DNA of 64,000 nucleotides from NCBI GenBank assembly GCA_003160635.1, contig PMLV01000325.1, positions 1 to 64,000 on the forward strand, in the 5' to 3' direction. The notes beneath the pieces were generated by a model that saw nothing but the letters and a program-made list of their open reading frames with translations, was not told the origin of the DNA and made no database searches. Below are positions 33,284 to 42,363 of the stretch, piece by piece. This stretch comes from Acidimicrobiaceae bacterium (GTDB taxonomy: Bacteria > Actinomycetota > Acidimicrobiia > Acidimicrobiales > RAAP-2). Positions within the stretch are counted from its first letter, which is position 1. Every line of letters begins with the position of its first letter. The position numbers and the translations under genes were made by a program.

Positions 33284-34083
33284 CCCGCGGGCACAGTCGC
33301 GGAGAGTCCTCCGTCAACGACAAGCTCGGTACCCGTGACGTAACTCGCCTCGTCGCTAGCAAGAAAGACGCAGGCTGATGCAACTTCCCAAACTGTTCCC
33401 ATCCGCCCCATCGGGCAGGCGGCGTCGCGTTGGGCGGCCAGCAATTGCCGCTCGGCTTCCGTCGCTCCCGCCGAAAGGCCGGCGAATACCGTCGGAGTGT
33501 CGATGAACCCGAGGACTACGGCATTGCAACGGATCCGTTCCTTTGCGTACTCAATTGCGATGGCCTGAGTTAGTTGGTTAATCGCAGCTTTGCTTGATGC
33601 ATATGCCGCGAGTGACGTACCAGTCCATCGATGCGATGCTATCGAGGAGATGTTGATGATCGACCCACCTCCGCGCGACCTCATTATCGGTAGAACTTGA
33701 CGACAACCCAAGAACACGCTTTTGAGGTTCACTCGATAAATGAGATCCCACTCACTTTCGGTTATCTCGACAAAGTTACGAGGGATTCCGATCCCAACAT
33801 TGTTGTGGAGAATATCGATTGTGCCGTAGTGCCTGAGCGCCGCTTCGACGTAGGTCTCGACTCCAAGCTCCGTTGAAACGTCGACAACTACGGAGATCGC
33901 GCTACCCCCCTCTTGCTCTATGAAGTCACTCGTTTGTGCGACCACCTCCTCGTTTCGATCCACCAGCACGACCTGAGCCCCCTCACGGGCGTAGACCACC
34001 GCGCACGCCTTTCCATTACCCCACCCGTTTCCGATCGATCCTGCGCCCGTTACTACGGCTACTTTCCCAGCGAGACGAGCCAT
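33280..34083 (-). CDS. Short-chain dehydrogenase/reductase
   Basis: The 267-residue SDR carries VVTGAGSIGNGWG, where the glycine motif is lengthened, then HNNVGIG, Ser in NISSIASHRW and AYASSKAA with the Tyr/Lys pair. It ends VTGTELVVDGGLSA. It oxidises or reduces a hydroxyl/ketone on the degraded substrate; the exact step is unknown. GGAGGTCTA precedes the ATG at 34083. It is translationally coupled to the crotonase downstream. Confidence 0.85.
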   Translation of the reverse strand: MARLAGKVAVVTGAGSIGNGWGNGKACAVVYAREGAQVVLVDRNEEVVAQTSDFIEQEGGSAISVVVDVSTELGVETYVEAALRHYGTIDILHNNVGIGIPRNFVEITESEWDLIYRVNLKSVFLGCRQVLPIMRSRGGGSIINISSIASHRWTGTSLAAYASSKAAINQLTQAIAIEYAKERIRCNAVVLGFIDTPTVFAGLSAGATEAERQLLAAQRDAACPMGRMGTVWEVASACVFLASDEASYVTGTELVVDGGLSATVPAG

Positions 34084-34133
34084 TAGACCTCCGTCGTGAC
34101 TCCAAGGATTGGCACCGCTCTGACCCTTCCCGA

Positions 34134-34886
34134 CTAGGAGGACATCGTCAGGCCACCGCTGACGCTGATTGTCTGACCTGTTATGAAACTCGACGCATCG
34201 GACGCCAGGAAGACAGCGACGTTCGCTTGTTCACGGGGTGTGCCGATTCGCTTCATCGGCACGGCTTTAACCATACGCTCGACCACCATATCGTCCATCT
34301 GCCCTTGGAGAAGTGGTGTGTCAGTAGGACCGGGCGAAACGGCATTCACGCGGATGTTGTCTCGCGCCGTCTCACGTGCGATCGACTTCACGAAACCAAT
34401 GATTCCTGCCTTCGCTGCTGCGTAGACCGTCTCACCCATCGTCCCAACCTTTCCTGCATCGGAACTGGTGAGCACAATTGAGCCTGTCTTACGAGACGAC
34501 ATGTGCGGTAATGCCGCATGCACCAGAGTAAAAGCCGCAAAGAGATTGAGGTCTAAGACTTTTCGCCAGTATTCAGGAGTCTCTTCAGCGAAGAATGAGA
34601 TGTCGGTCCAACCCACGGTCGAGACCAGCGCGTCCAGCTGGCCGTACTCGTGAACCACGTTATCGATCAGGGATCTCGTAGCGTCGATGTCCGTGATGTC
34701 TACTGGTCGCGCCACACAGTTGGCTCCAGTGCCGACGACCCTGTTGACGGTCTCCTCGGCTCCGTCTGCATTGATGTCAGCCGCGACGATTGCCTGCGCT
34801 CCGTTCTCGGCAAAGACTTCCACGGTGGATCTCCCAATGCCGCTTCCCGCCCCAATGACAAGGACCGTCTTCCCATCGCATCGCAT
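34134..34886 (-). CDS. Short-chain dehydrogenase/reductase
   Basis: The 250-residue SDR has VIGAGSGIGRS, STVGWTD in place of the common NNAG, SSDAGKVG with the Ser, and YAAAKAG with the Tyr/Lys pair. It ends ITGQTISVSGGLTMSS. GGAGTGG lies upstream of the ATG. It heads the operon of two SDRs, crotonase and acyl-CoA dehydrogenase. It shares few details with the SDR at 33280, so it is probably a different step rather than a duplicate. Confidence 0.85.
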   Translation of the reverse strand: MRCDGKTVLVIGAGSGIGRSTVEVFAENGAQAIVAADINADGAEETVNRVVGTGANCVARPVDITDIDATRSLIDNVVHEYGQLDALVSTVGWTDISFFAEETPEYWRKVLDLNLFAAFTLVHAALPHMSSRKTGSIVLTSSDAGKVGTMGETVYAAAKAGIIGFVKSIARETARDNIRVNAVSPGPTDTPLLQGQMDDMVVERMVKAVPMKRIGTPREQANVAVFLASDASSFITGQTISVSGGLTMSS

Positions 34887-34944
34887 GTGAAACCACTCCG
34901 ATCTTGGGTTACTGAAGGATCAGGCAACCCATTCTTTTGACGAT

Positions 34945-35403
34945 TTATAGTTGCTGTCGAAATACAGGTGCCAGAACGCGCTTCTCATTGCCCGCCTGGG
35001 CACTGAGCTCTGTGAATTCCAACACCACCACATCACCGTGTGCAGGATCGCGCGATCCGGCACGCTCCGTTTCGATCCGTCCGAATATGCGGATGCCTTC
35101 ATCTAGATCTACGTACCCGACCCAGTACGGCGTGGGAAAGCCTGGGGGACCGAGCGCGACTCGGACAACTTCGTAGATCCGACCACGTCCGCCCAATCGC
35201 GCACACATCGCTGTCTCATTGTCTATGGGACAGAGTTCCTGAGGGGGAAATCGGAGATCGCCACACGATGGGCATCGACTGGCTACCAGAACAGGCGATC
35301 CTGTTTCGCCGACCCAGAAGATCGGTAGAAGTGTTACGTCCTCGCCAAGGAGGGAGAAGTCTCGACTCTGCGAATAGCCGTTAGGAGGCGCCTCTGTCGC
35401 CAT
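34945..35403 (-). CDS. Zn-ribbon/OB-fold (DUF35) acyl-CoA-binding partner protein
   Basis: The 152-residue protein has a rubredoxin-like zinc ribbon, SRCPSCGDLRFPPQELCPID, followed by an OB-fold (GRIYEVVRVALGPPGFPTPY, VGYVDLDEGIRIFGRI). In usual DUF35 proteins four Cys bind zinc. Here the fourth is missing because CPxC reads CPID. DUF35 proteins pair with SCP2-type thiolases, or with aldolases and hydratases in steroid degradation, and this gene directly follows such a thiolase. They very likely form a complex. Confidence 0.85.
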   Translation of the reverse strand: MATEAPPNGYSQSRDFSLLGEDVTLLPIFWVGETGSPVLVASRCPSCGDLRFPPQELCPIDNETAMCARLGGRGRIYEVVRVALGPPGFPTPYWVGYVDLDEGIRIFGRIETERAGSRDPAHGDVVVLEFTELSAQAGNEKRVLAPVFRQQL

Positions 35404-36603
35404 TCAGGTGGGGCTATCTACTCGTACGAGGACGGTTATGGCACTCGTGGCAAATCCACTGTTCTGAAACCCACCCGAGATCTGGGCAAGAGCCACGCGT
35501 GGATCTTGTACCTGTCGCGGCCCGCACCGCCCCCTGAGTTGATCCGTAAGCTCGACGATCTGGGCCACACCTGTCGCACCCAGCGGGTGCCCTCTCGTCA
35601 GCAGGCCGCCACTGGGACATACGGGAAGACGCCCTCCTAAGGCCGTCGTCCCATCCTCGACGAGTCGGCCGCCCTCGCCTGGACGACAGAAACCAAGATC
35701 TTCGTAGTGGATGATCTCGGCGATCGAAAATGAATCATGTACCTCGGCGACGTCTATGTCCGACGGACCAATGCCCGAACGCTCGTATGCACGGTTGGCT
35801 GTGACAACGTCCAGTTCGAAGGACGTAAGCGACGGCATGGGATCTCGATGTCTGCCGCTTCCGACCATGGAGGCCGCGATACGAACCTGTGGCGAGCTTC
35901 CGAACCTGCGCGCGCCCTCCTCACTCGCGATCACCGCAGCGGCACCTCCGTCACCGGTAGGACAACAGTCGAGCAGGTTAAGCATCCCTGCGACTGGCCG
36001 AGAATTCAGGACGTCGTCGATCGTGATCGGATTCCGGTATTGAGCTACCGGATTCAGAACAGCCGCTTGACGGTTCTTGACCGCCACCTGTGCGATCTGC
36101 TGTCGTGTCGTGCCATACTCCTCGACGTGTCGCTGGGCGGCCATCGAATAGAAGACAGGCGGTGCAAATCCATACAGTGTCTCAAGCTCCATGCCGTCTG
36201 AGATCAGCGCCTGACCCTTGCCACGACGACGTGACATTTGTTCAACGCCAACAACCAGCGCTACATCGTGGAAGCCGCCTGCAACCGCCATGTATGCCAC
36301 ATTAAAGGCCAGAGTTCCCGATGCGCAGTAGGCCTTCTCGTTGTAGATCGGTATTCCGTCGATACCGAGTTCCCAGCCGATGATCTGTCCGACCCCGCTC
36401 TCTCGACCTTGCAGTATGCCGCTTCTCGCCGACCCGCACGCAAGCAACTCCACGTCAGAGGCGGCTATCCCTGCATCCGCCAGCGCAGCCTTTGCAGCCT
36501 TTCGCCCTAGGGATTGAAGGCGCTCATTGTGGAACTTCCCGAAGGCCGTCATCCCAACTCCGAGGACATAGACGGGTCGAGCCCCTTGAGCATCGTGGGT
36601 CAT
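35404..36603 (-). CDS. SCP2-type thiolase (acetyl-CoA acetyltransferase-like)
   Basis: The 399-residue protein has the reactive Cys in NEKAYCASGTLAFN, DCCPTGDGGAAAV, EVHDSFSIAEIIHYEDLGF in place of NEAF, and RGHPLGATGVAQI. The second-Cys region reads ISGGFQNSG. These are hallmarks of the SCP-x/lipid-transfer thiolase branch, which works with DUF35 partners such as the next gene. The reactive Cys is present, so true thiolase chemistry is expected rather than the Ltp2-type retro-aldol reaction. The ATG at 36603 is used because an operator-like palindrome (36612-36626) overlaps the longer frame. Confidence 0.85.
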   Translation of the reverse strand: MTHDAQGARPVYVLGVGMTAFGKFHNERLQSLGRKAAKAALADAGIAASDVELLACGSARSGILQGRESGVGQIIGWELGIDGIPIYNEKAYCASGTLAFNVAYMAVAGGFHDVALVVGVEQMSRRRGKGQALISDGMELETLYGFAPPVFYSMAAQRHVEEYGTTRQQIAQVAVKNRQAAVLNPVAQYRNPITIDDVLNSRPVAGMLNLLDCCPTGDGGAAAVIASEEGARRFGSSPQVRIAASMVGSGRHRDPMPSLTSFELDVVTANRAYERSGIGPSDIDVAEVHDSFSIAEIIHYEDLGFCRPGEGGRLVEDGTTALGGRLPVCPSGGLLTRGHPLGATGVAQIVELTDQLRGRCGPRQVQDPRVALAQISGGFQNSGFATSAITVLVRVDSPT

Positions 36604-36611
36604 TCGAATAG

Positions 36612-36626
36612 TGTATCCTGTATCCC
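36612..36626. promoter_or_regulatory. Operator-like palindrome TGTATCCTGTATCCC (proposed GntR/FCD site)
   Basis: On the minus strand it reads GGGATACAGGATACA, matching the 31164 site in 12 of 15 positions. It begins 9 bases upstream of the SCP2-type thiolase ATG (36603), in the divergent region with the GntR gene. Confidence 0.5.
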
Positions 36627-36702
36627 GTACCTGGCAATTGAGATTGCAGCGCGGGGCGTGCGTCAACCCTCAAGGCTCGACACCACTTCGAGCGATTAGG
36701 CT

Positions 36703-36717
36703 CATATTCTGTATCCA
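36703..36717. promoter_or_regulatory. Second operator-like site CATATTCTGTATCCA before the GntR gene
   Basis: One half-site (GTATCCA) is perfect and the other is degenerate. It lies 25 bases upstream of the GntR start, fitting autoregulation. Confidence 0.4.
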
Positions 36718-36741
36718 AGCCCATGACCATTGTGAGGTAGA

Positions 36742-37446
36742 TTGGTGCAGCACCACCAAAGTGAGGTGACCAAGCTTACCCGCGCGCGCTTCGGCGCCCA
36801 GATCGCGGAGGCCCTGCGGAGCGACATCCTTTTCGGCCGTGTTGAGTCAGGCAAGCGCCTCAGCCAAATCGAACTCTGCGAGCGATTCGGCACGAGCCGG
36901 ATGCCCGTCCGTGACGCCTTGCGGCAGCTCACCTACGAGGGCTTCTTGATTGACGACGGCAAGGGACATGCAATCGTTGCGCCAGTCACCAAGGAAATCC
37001 TTGAGGAGATCTATTTGATCGCAGGAATGGTGTGTGGACTGGCCGCCAATCGGGCGGCGACCCAGATCGACCGCCATGAACTATCTGAGCTTCACGTTCT
37101 GCATGAACGCATGTGCGATGCTGCAGTTCGGGCCGATATGGCGGAAATGTCCGAGGCGAATTGGCTCTTTCACCGCCGTATCAATCAATTAGCGAAATCA
37201 CAGCGGATAATGGCGGTCCTGCGTGCCCACACCTCGATAATGCCCCGGTCATTTCTGGATGAGTTTCCGGAGTGGGCGGCGCCCGCCAATCACGAACATG
37301 CCGAGTTACTCGAAGCGTTCGCGCGACGGGATGGGGCCGCAGCGGAGAATTTGATGAAGGACCATATCGTTAAGGCTGGACACGACCTGATCCGCCAGAT
37401 GGAAGCTCAGCATGACCGAGATGCTCCCTCGCTCTCTGCGTCCTAG
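36742..37446 (+). CDS. GntR-family regulator with FCD effector domain
   Basis: The 234-residue protein has an N-terminal winged helix (IAEALRSDILFGRVESGKRL, FGTSRMPVRDALRQLTYEGF) and a helical FCD domain with the metal/ligand residues in ANWLFHRRIN and NHEHAELLEAF. Such regulators respond to carboxylates or CoA-type intermediates. It is divergent from the SCP2-thiolase operon, and two palindromes of the GGATAC type lie in the shared promoter region. I infer that it controls that operon and the others with the same site. The start is GTG 36742, behind GAGGT. Confidence 0.88.
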   Translation: MVQHHQSEVTKLTRARFGAQIAEALRSDILFGRVESGKRLSQIELCERFGTSRMPVRDALRQLTYEGFLIDDGKGHAIVAPVTKEILEEIYLIAGMVCGLAANRAATQIDRHELSELHVLHERMCDAAVRADMAEMSEANWLFHRRINQLAKSQRIMAVLRAHTSIMPRSFLDEFPEWAAPANHEHAELLEAFARRDGAAAENLMKDHIVKAGHDLIRQMEAQHDRDAPSLSAS

Positions 37447-37506
37447 TGACATCTGGCTCGCCACCTACTGCGCACGAATTCGCTGACTCCGGTCATTAGC
37501 CACCCA

Positions 37507-39198
37507 TCACCTTAAGAAGGTCCGCCGAGGATCGAAGCTTCGAATGGTTGCGAGATCGGCTTTCGATGGTGCCGGGATCCGCACCGGAGAGTCAAGTGCC
37601 TCGAGGCCCCATCCCGTCACGGAGCGAATCCTCCTAACAGCCTCCTCACTGGATTCCGCCCCCTTCTCGAAATAGCCGACCAGCACGAACTCGTTGTTAA
37701 TTCGCCTTAGTACTCCTTCGGTTGTCACGATCGTCGATACGTTCGAGCCAGGGCAGGTTATGTACGTCACCCTTTCGACAAGCCGCTCGGCGTCATGCTT
37801 TACCGTCACCAACACTTCGTCGGCTGCCGTCGCGATGTCGTTGGCACCCCCGGATCCGACTATGTAGTCTCCATCCGGCGTCCACGTGGAGTTCAGGTTT
37901 CCCTGCCGATCCACCTGGCCCGCGCCCAAGACACCGATACATCGGGTAGCAGGACCGCTCACGAATGTTCCAAGAACACTCAGAACATCAGTCAGTTCGA
38001 TACACGTGGGAAAATTCCGAATGGAAAAAATGAACGGATCCCCCGGACGAGGCGTGTAGCCGAACATGCCGATCTCCGCCATCAGCGCGACCTGGTGTCC
38101 GGCGGTATTCAGGTGCCGCTCGGCTAGCCAGGCAGCCAAATTGGCATAACCGACTCCCGCCAGAATCGCTTCGAGCCCTCCCACGTTGATGCGGTCGACG
38201 AGCTCCTCCGCCGCTGCGATGACCATCCTCTCCGTATCGAATGGTGATTCTGGAGCCTGTGGTTCCTCCTTCAACAACTCAACTTCCCAGTAAGCCGGAT
38301 CGGCTTCCGACCGCAAACGCGAAAGCGTTCGATACCCCACTCGTCTTAGATAGGCCTCGTGATCTTGCAGCTCCAAGACCCACTCGTCTATCCACTCGTT
38401 GAACGCATCCGAACTAGAAGATCTTTTCCGGACATCCACTAAAAAATCGTGGTCCGCGGCGTAGCTTGACACTCCCGGCACACCAGGGTTGTACAGCCCA
38501 TACGGATGCGAGCCAAACGGCACCTCGCAAACAGCGAGAACGACATGGCTTGGTACCTTTACCAAGTGGTTGAGAGCAATCAGTTCGTCCGAACTCAGCA
38601 CTCGCTCAACACTGGCGATAACTCCTTTCTTGGCCGCAAGCGATCCCCAAACTCCCTCGCCGTACGGTGGTGCGAGCACAACATTGCCCGCTGGATCAGC
38701 CGCCACGCCCTGGAGCAAGGTCACATCGGGGCGAAGCGCCCGCACAACTCCCACGAGTCCGTCACCAAAGGGGTTCTGGACTTCCGCAAACCCGTTCGGC
38801 TGAAGATCCTTTGCCATGTCACTTCCGGCCAAGGAACGGACTGGAAAGAAGTCCACACCGAGCGCTCCAGCCATCAGACGGGCGATGAGGCTATACATCG
38901 ACCAGCTCTCGACTTCAAGCTCCTTGTTGCCAATCGCGCGCCGAAAGGCTTCGTGCGGCGCGGGCGAAGGGTAGTTGTCACCAACAAACGATGCAATGAG
39001 ACGACGGACCAATCCCTTGGCCACCAGTGCATGTTGGACGCTGACCAGTCCAGCGGTCGACAGAGTGAAGTTGGGCGAGCGGCCGACAAACTGTCGCACG
39101 ATCTCGAGAAGTGCCGCATTCGGCCGAGCATCTGAGTATGCGACGTGAATGGAAGACGAGGGTTCGATGTACTGCGAGACAGCCTCGACCAGCGTCAT
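37507..39198 (-). CDS. Fused-subunit CoA-transferase (glutaconate CoA-transferase/IpdAB-like)
   Basis: The 563-residue protein looks like two family I CoA-transferase halves in one chain. The alpha-like half has AGSDMAKDLQPNGFAEVQNP and LLQGVAADPAGNVVLAPPYG. The beta-like half from about residue 320 has AAEELVDRINVGGLEAILAG, VALMAEIGMFGYTP and IVGSGGANDIATAADEVLVT. The acidic residue in AEIGMFG is where the beta subunit keeps its catalytic Glu. In IpdAB-type enzymes this fold hydrolyses a ring of a CoA thioester. Whether this protein transfers CoA or opens a ring is open. The ATG at 39198 is preferred because an operator-like site (39261-39275) overlaps the longer GTG start at 39276. Confidence 0.8.
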   Translation of the reverse strand: MTLVEAVSQYIEPSSSIHVAYSDARPNAALLEIVRQFVGRSPNFTLSTAGLVSVQHALVAKGLVRRLIASFVGDNYPSPAPHEAFRRAIGNKELEVESWSMYSLIARLMAGALGVDFFPVRSLAGSDMAKDLQPNGFAEVQNPFGDGLVGVVRALRPDVTLLQGVAADPAGNVVLAPPYGEGVWGSLAAKKGVIASVERVLSSDELIALNHLVKVPSHVVLAVCEVPFGSHPYGLYNPGVPGVSSYAADHDFLVDVRKRSSSSDAFNEWIDEWVLELQDHEAYLRRVGYRTLSRLRSEADPAYWEVELLKEEPQAPESPFDTERMVIAAAEELVDRINVGGLEAILAGVGYANLAAWLAERHLNTAGHQVALMAEIGMFGYTPRPGDPFIFSIRNFPTCIELTDVLSVLGTFVSGPATRCIGVLGAGQVDRQGNLNSTWTPDGDYIVGSGGANDIATAADEVLVTVKHDAERLVERVTYITCPGSNVSTIVTTEGVLRRINNEFVLVGYFEKGAESSEEAVRRIRSVTGWGLEALDSPVRIPAPSKADLATIRSFDPRRTFLR

Positions 39199-39260
39199 CA
39201 CCTTGGATCCGGCATCGACGCGCCGTTCTGCACCACTTGCCAACCCAGCCACTGGATGAC

Positions 39261-39275
39261 AGTATACGGAATCCA
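39261..39275. promoter_or_regulatory. Operator-like palindrome AGTATACGGAATCCA (proposed GntR/FCD site)
   Basis: It matches the TGGATAC-W-GGATCCA pattern in most positions. It lies between the divergent CoA-transferase (39198) and crotonase (39345) starts, so it could control both. Confidence 0.4.
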
Positions 39276-39344
39276 CAATGCAATGGTGTGCTCGTCCATC
39301 AGTTGAAAAGGGGGGGCCTTGATTGAGTGACGCGTGAGAGGACT

Positions 39345-40133
39345 ATGGACTATTCCGACTACAAGAGGCTCCTGTTTGAACGGCGTGATAACGGAGTGCT
39401 GCTTGTCACCATCAACCGTCCAGAGAAGCTGAATGCTGCCGATGCGGACATGCTTAGAGAATTCACAGAAGTGTGGGCCGATATCCAGCGAGACGACCAA
39501 ACACGCGTGGTGGTCATTACCGGTGCGGGCAAAGCGTTCTCAGCCGGCGGTGACATGGAACTGGATCGTCAAGCCCTCGGTGATTTTTCCAAAATCACGT
39601 CTGTCATGCAGGAGGCACGAGAACTCGTCAGCAACATCCTGGCCTGCGACAAGGCAATCATCTCGGCGATCAATGGAGTTGCGGTCGGAGCCGGATTGGC
39701 GGTCGCCCTTTTGGCAGACATCAGCATTATCGGCGAGGACGTACGACTGACGGACGGACACGCCCGAATCGGCCTAGCGGCAGGCGACCACGCCACGATC
39801 CTGTGGCCATTGCTCTGTGGGATCGCCAAGGCGAAGTACTATTTGATGACGGGAGACTTCCTCGACGGCCGCGAAGCCGAACGAATAGGGCTCGTCACGA
39901 AGGCACTTCCACAGGACCAGGTTGTCCCTCACGCGATGGAAATTGCGGATCGGCTCGCTATCGGGCCTCGGTTCGCGATCGAATGGACCAAACGCTCGCT
40001 GAACCACTGGATTCGAAACGCACAGCCCATTTTCGAGGCATCGCTGGCTCTCGAAATGCTGACCTTCTTTAGTCCGGATGCCGCCGAAGGGTTCTCTGCC
40101 TTCCTCGAAAAGCGAAGCTCGACTTTCGATTGA
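39345..40133 (+). CDS. Crotonase-family protein lacking the usual hydratase glutamates
   Basis: The 262-residue protein has NRPEKLNAADADM, ITGAGKAFSAGGDMEL and NGVAVGAGLAVALLADI, so the crotonase fold is clear. The first catalytic Glu position falls in GLAVAL and the second in DGHARIGLAAGDHA, so neither Glu is present. An Asp and His occur nearby (TDGHARIGLAAGD). The protein at 41397 shares this D.H...G.AAGD pattern. Hydrolase or C-C cleaving chemistry is likelier than simple hydration. The ATG at 39345 has GAGAGG upstream. It begins a two-gene operon with the thiolase at 40173. Confidence 0.82.
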   Translation: MDYSDYKRLLFERRDNGVLLVTINRPEKLNAADADMLREFTEVWADIQRDDQTRVVVITGAGKAFSAGGDMELDRQALGDFSKITSVMQEARELVSNILACDKAIISAINGVAVGAGLAVALLADISIIGEDVRLTDGHARIGLAAGDHATILWPLLCGIAKAKYYLMTGDFLDGREAERIGLVTKALPQDQVVPHAMEIADRLAIGPRFAIEWTKRSLNHWIRNAQPIFEASLALEMLTFFSPDAAEGFSAFLEKRSSTFD

Positions 40134-40172
40134 ACATCCGAGCCGGTTTGAGCGTCCGAACAGGAGGATCGC

Positions 40173-41363
40173 GTGTTCGCCCGTGACGTAGTGGTTGTGA
40201 TGGCAGGACGGTCGCCGATCGGGCGAAAGAACGGGTCTCTGGCAGCCGCTCATCCGGCGGATGTCCTTGGACCAGTCCAGATGGAAGTCATTCGACGCGC
40301 GGGAGTCGAGCCTGGAGCAGTGGACCAGGTGGTGGGTGGTTGCATCAACAAGATCGGCGCCCAGGCGATGAATGTCACTCGAACCGCATGGCTGTCGCAC
40401 GGCGGTCCACCCGAGGTGGCATGCTCCACCGTCGACTCGCAATGCGGTTCCTCTCAGTACGCAGTGAACCTTGCAGCAAGTCTCATCGCATCAGGAGCTG
40501 AGGACGTGGTCCTGGCGTGCGGCGTGGAGAACATGAGCCGATTGCCGATTGGTTCTGACGCCACGGCCGGAGCGGCTTCTGGCCTGGGGAAGCCGGTTTC
40601 GCGTAGTTACTTCCAATACTACGAGTGGGCGTCGCAATTCGAGGGAGCGGAGCGCATCGCCGTCAAGTACGGGATCACCCGCGCTGAAACTGATGCGTTG
40701 GGTCTGGAGTCGCAACTTCGAGCGGCGCGAGCTATCGCGGAAGGCCGATTCGAGAGTCAGATGATTCCAGTTTCCGTCGATATCTTTGACAACGACGGTA
40801 CGCGCACAGGGGAGCAGGTAACGGTAACGCGCGACGAGGTCCCCCGGAACACCTCGCTTGACAAACTTGCTCAACTGAAGCCCGTGGCTCGGCCCGACGG
40901 TGTGCACACCGCTGGCTCGTCATCTCAGATTGCTGACGCCGCAGCCGCGGTTCTGCTCATGTCGGCAGATCGGGCGCAGGATCTCGGTGTTACGCCCCTG
41001 GCGCGTATCGTCGGGACGGCGTTGGTTGGTTGCGACCCAGTGTTGATGCTAGAGGGGCCAATTCCTGCCGCCCACAAAGTGCTGTCTCAAGTGGGGCTAT
41101 CGATGGACGACGTCGACGTCGTTGAGATCAACGAGGCTTTTGCTTCCGTGGTATTGGCGTTCGCCCAGTCGCTAAAGCCTGACATGGGGCGGGTAAACCC
41201 TAACGGCGGCGCCATTGCACTCGGTCACCCACTGGGCGCCACTGGATGCCTCCTCGTAACTAAAGCGGTATACGAGTTAGAGCGGACGGGGGGGCGCTTT
41301 GCTTTAGTTGCAATGTGCTGTGGAGGCGGACTCGGCACCGGAACGCTTTTGGAACATCTGTGA
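40173..41363 (+). CDS. Thiolase (acetyl-CoA acyltransferase), paralogue of 29918-31096
   Basis: The 396-residue protein starts at GTG behind AGGAGGATCGC. It keeps the reactive Cys (DSQCGSSQYA), NEAFASVVLAF, GHPLGATG and CCGGGLGTGT. It is similar throughout to the thiolase at 29918 (for example MNVTR.AWL, GVHTAG.SSQI.D, LVGCDP..MLEGPIPA), pointing to duplication within the island. It follows a crotonase-family gene by 39 bases and presumably handles a different chain-length or ring-derived 3-ketoacyl-CoA. Confidence 0.9.
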   Translation: MFARDVVVVMAGRSPIGRKNGSLAAAHPADVLGPVQMEVIRRAGVEPGAVDQVVGGCINKIGAQAMNVTRTAWLSHGGPPEVACSTVDSQCGSSQYAVNLAASLIASGAEDVVLACGVENMSRLPIGSDATAGAASGLGKPVSRSYFQYYEWASQFEGAERIAVKYGITRAETDALGLESQLRAARAIAEGRFESQMIPVSVDIFDNDGTRTGEQVTVTRDEVPRNTSLDKLAQLKPVARPDGVHTAGSSSQIADAAAAVLLMSADRAQDLGVTPLARIVGTALVGCDPVLMLEGPIPAAHKVLSQVGLSMDDVDVVEINEAFASVVLAFAQSLKPDMGRVNPNGGAIALGHPLGATGCLLVTKAVYELERTGGRFALVAMCCGGGLGTGTLLEHL

Positions 41364-41396
41364 TCGGTACGGCCGATTGATGTAGTACTTGTGGGC

Positions 41397-42158
41397 CTAG
41401 CCACGCATTCCTCGGATCTTTTCCACCATCTCTGGCATTGAGAAATGTTCGCTCTCGGCCGCGAGTGCGAAGTCGATAATCCCGACTGCCGACCTCTCGA
41501 CTTGAAGGTTCAGAGTCTTTTTGGTCGCCCGGAATGCATACTTCGGTAGTGCGCCAAGCCTCTGTGCGAGCGCAGCAGCTTCGGTCATGATATTCTCCGG
41601 AGACACAACACGGTTGACCAGCCCCAATCGGTACGCCTCGTCCGCGGGAATCCGATCGCCGAGCAAGATATATTCCTTGGCCCGTTGCATCCCGATCGTG
41701 CCGGGCCAAGTTGCAGCAACACCGTCTCCAGCTGCTACACCGAGCATTGTGTGCGTATCGGAGAAGAAGGCCTCCTCTGACATAACAACCATGTCGCACA
41801 GCGATGCGATACTGGCGCCAAGTCCGACTGCGGGCCCGTTGACCGCAGCAACAACTGGAAGCGGGAAGCGGAGCATCTCCCGCGCCAGGCGCCCACCTTC
41901 ATCGATCGCTCTCCAGCGCACCTCAGGATCAGTAGCGATTTGTTCAAGCCATTCCGCATCGCCGCCTGCGCTGAAGGCTCGGCCAGAGCCGGTCACGATT
42001 ACGGCCCGCGCCTCCGGGTCCCGCATCAGCCGGGCCCAGATGCCAGTGAGAGCTGCATGCAGTTCTTCACTGATGGCGTTGAGTTTGTCGGGCCGGTTCA
42101 TGGTCACGATTCTGGTGGATCCGTCACTGGTCACCAGGAGCGGTTCGTCTGTCGTCAC
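41397..42158 (-). CDS. Crotonase-family protein lacking the usual hydratase glutamates
   Basis: The 253-residue protein has MNRPDKLNAISEE, VTGSGRAFSAGGDAEWL and AAVNGPAVGLGASIASLCDM. As in the 39345 protein, no Glu occupies the catalytic positions, and FSDTHTMLGVAAGDGVAATW parallels its DGHARIGLAAGD segment. They are probably paralogues with the same unusual chemistry. GTG 42158 with GAGGA five bases upstream is chosen over ATG 42200; the longer frame adds 14 residues of non-typical sequence. It converges with the thiolase at 40173. Confidence 0.82.
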   Translation of the reverse strand: MTTDEPLLVTSDGSTRIVTMNRPDKLNAISEELHAALTGIWARLMRDPEARAVIVTGSGRAFSAGGDAEWLEQIATDPEVRWRAIDEGGRLAREMLRFPLPVVAAVNGPAVGLGASIASLCDMVVMSEEAFFSDTHTMLGVAAGDGVAATWPGTIGMQRAKEYILLGDRIPADEAYRLGLVNRVVSPENIMTEAAALAQRLGALPKYAFRATKKTLNLQVERSAVGIIDFALAAESEHFSMPEMVEKIRGMRG

Positions 42159-42295
42159 GGGGTTCCTCACATTTCGGGTATGTCCTGGTGAACCGGCCAT
42201 TCCGGCTGGTCCGATCCTACCGGATCAGATGCAACACCTGACTGTGCTTTGCGTTAGCTGGCAAGTCACAGAATGAGATCGAAGAACTCAAGTCT

Positions 42296-42320
42296 CGAAG
42301 CCGGCGACGCACCGGCTTCG
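42296..42320. repeat. Perfect 9-bp hairpin
   Basis: CGAAGCCGG (42296-42304) and CCGGCTTCG (42312-42320) enclose a 7-base loop. It is located just beyond the stop of the TIM-barrel isomerase gene (42364) on the minus strand. It lacks a T-run but may still act as a terminator or mRNA-end structure. Confidence 0.4.
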
Positions 42321-42363
42321 CTCCGAGTACCTCAACATCGACGACGCTTCAGGTCGATATCCT

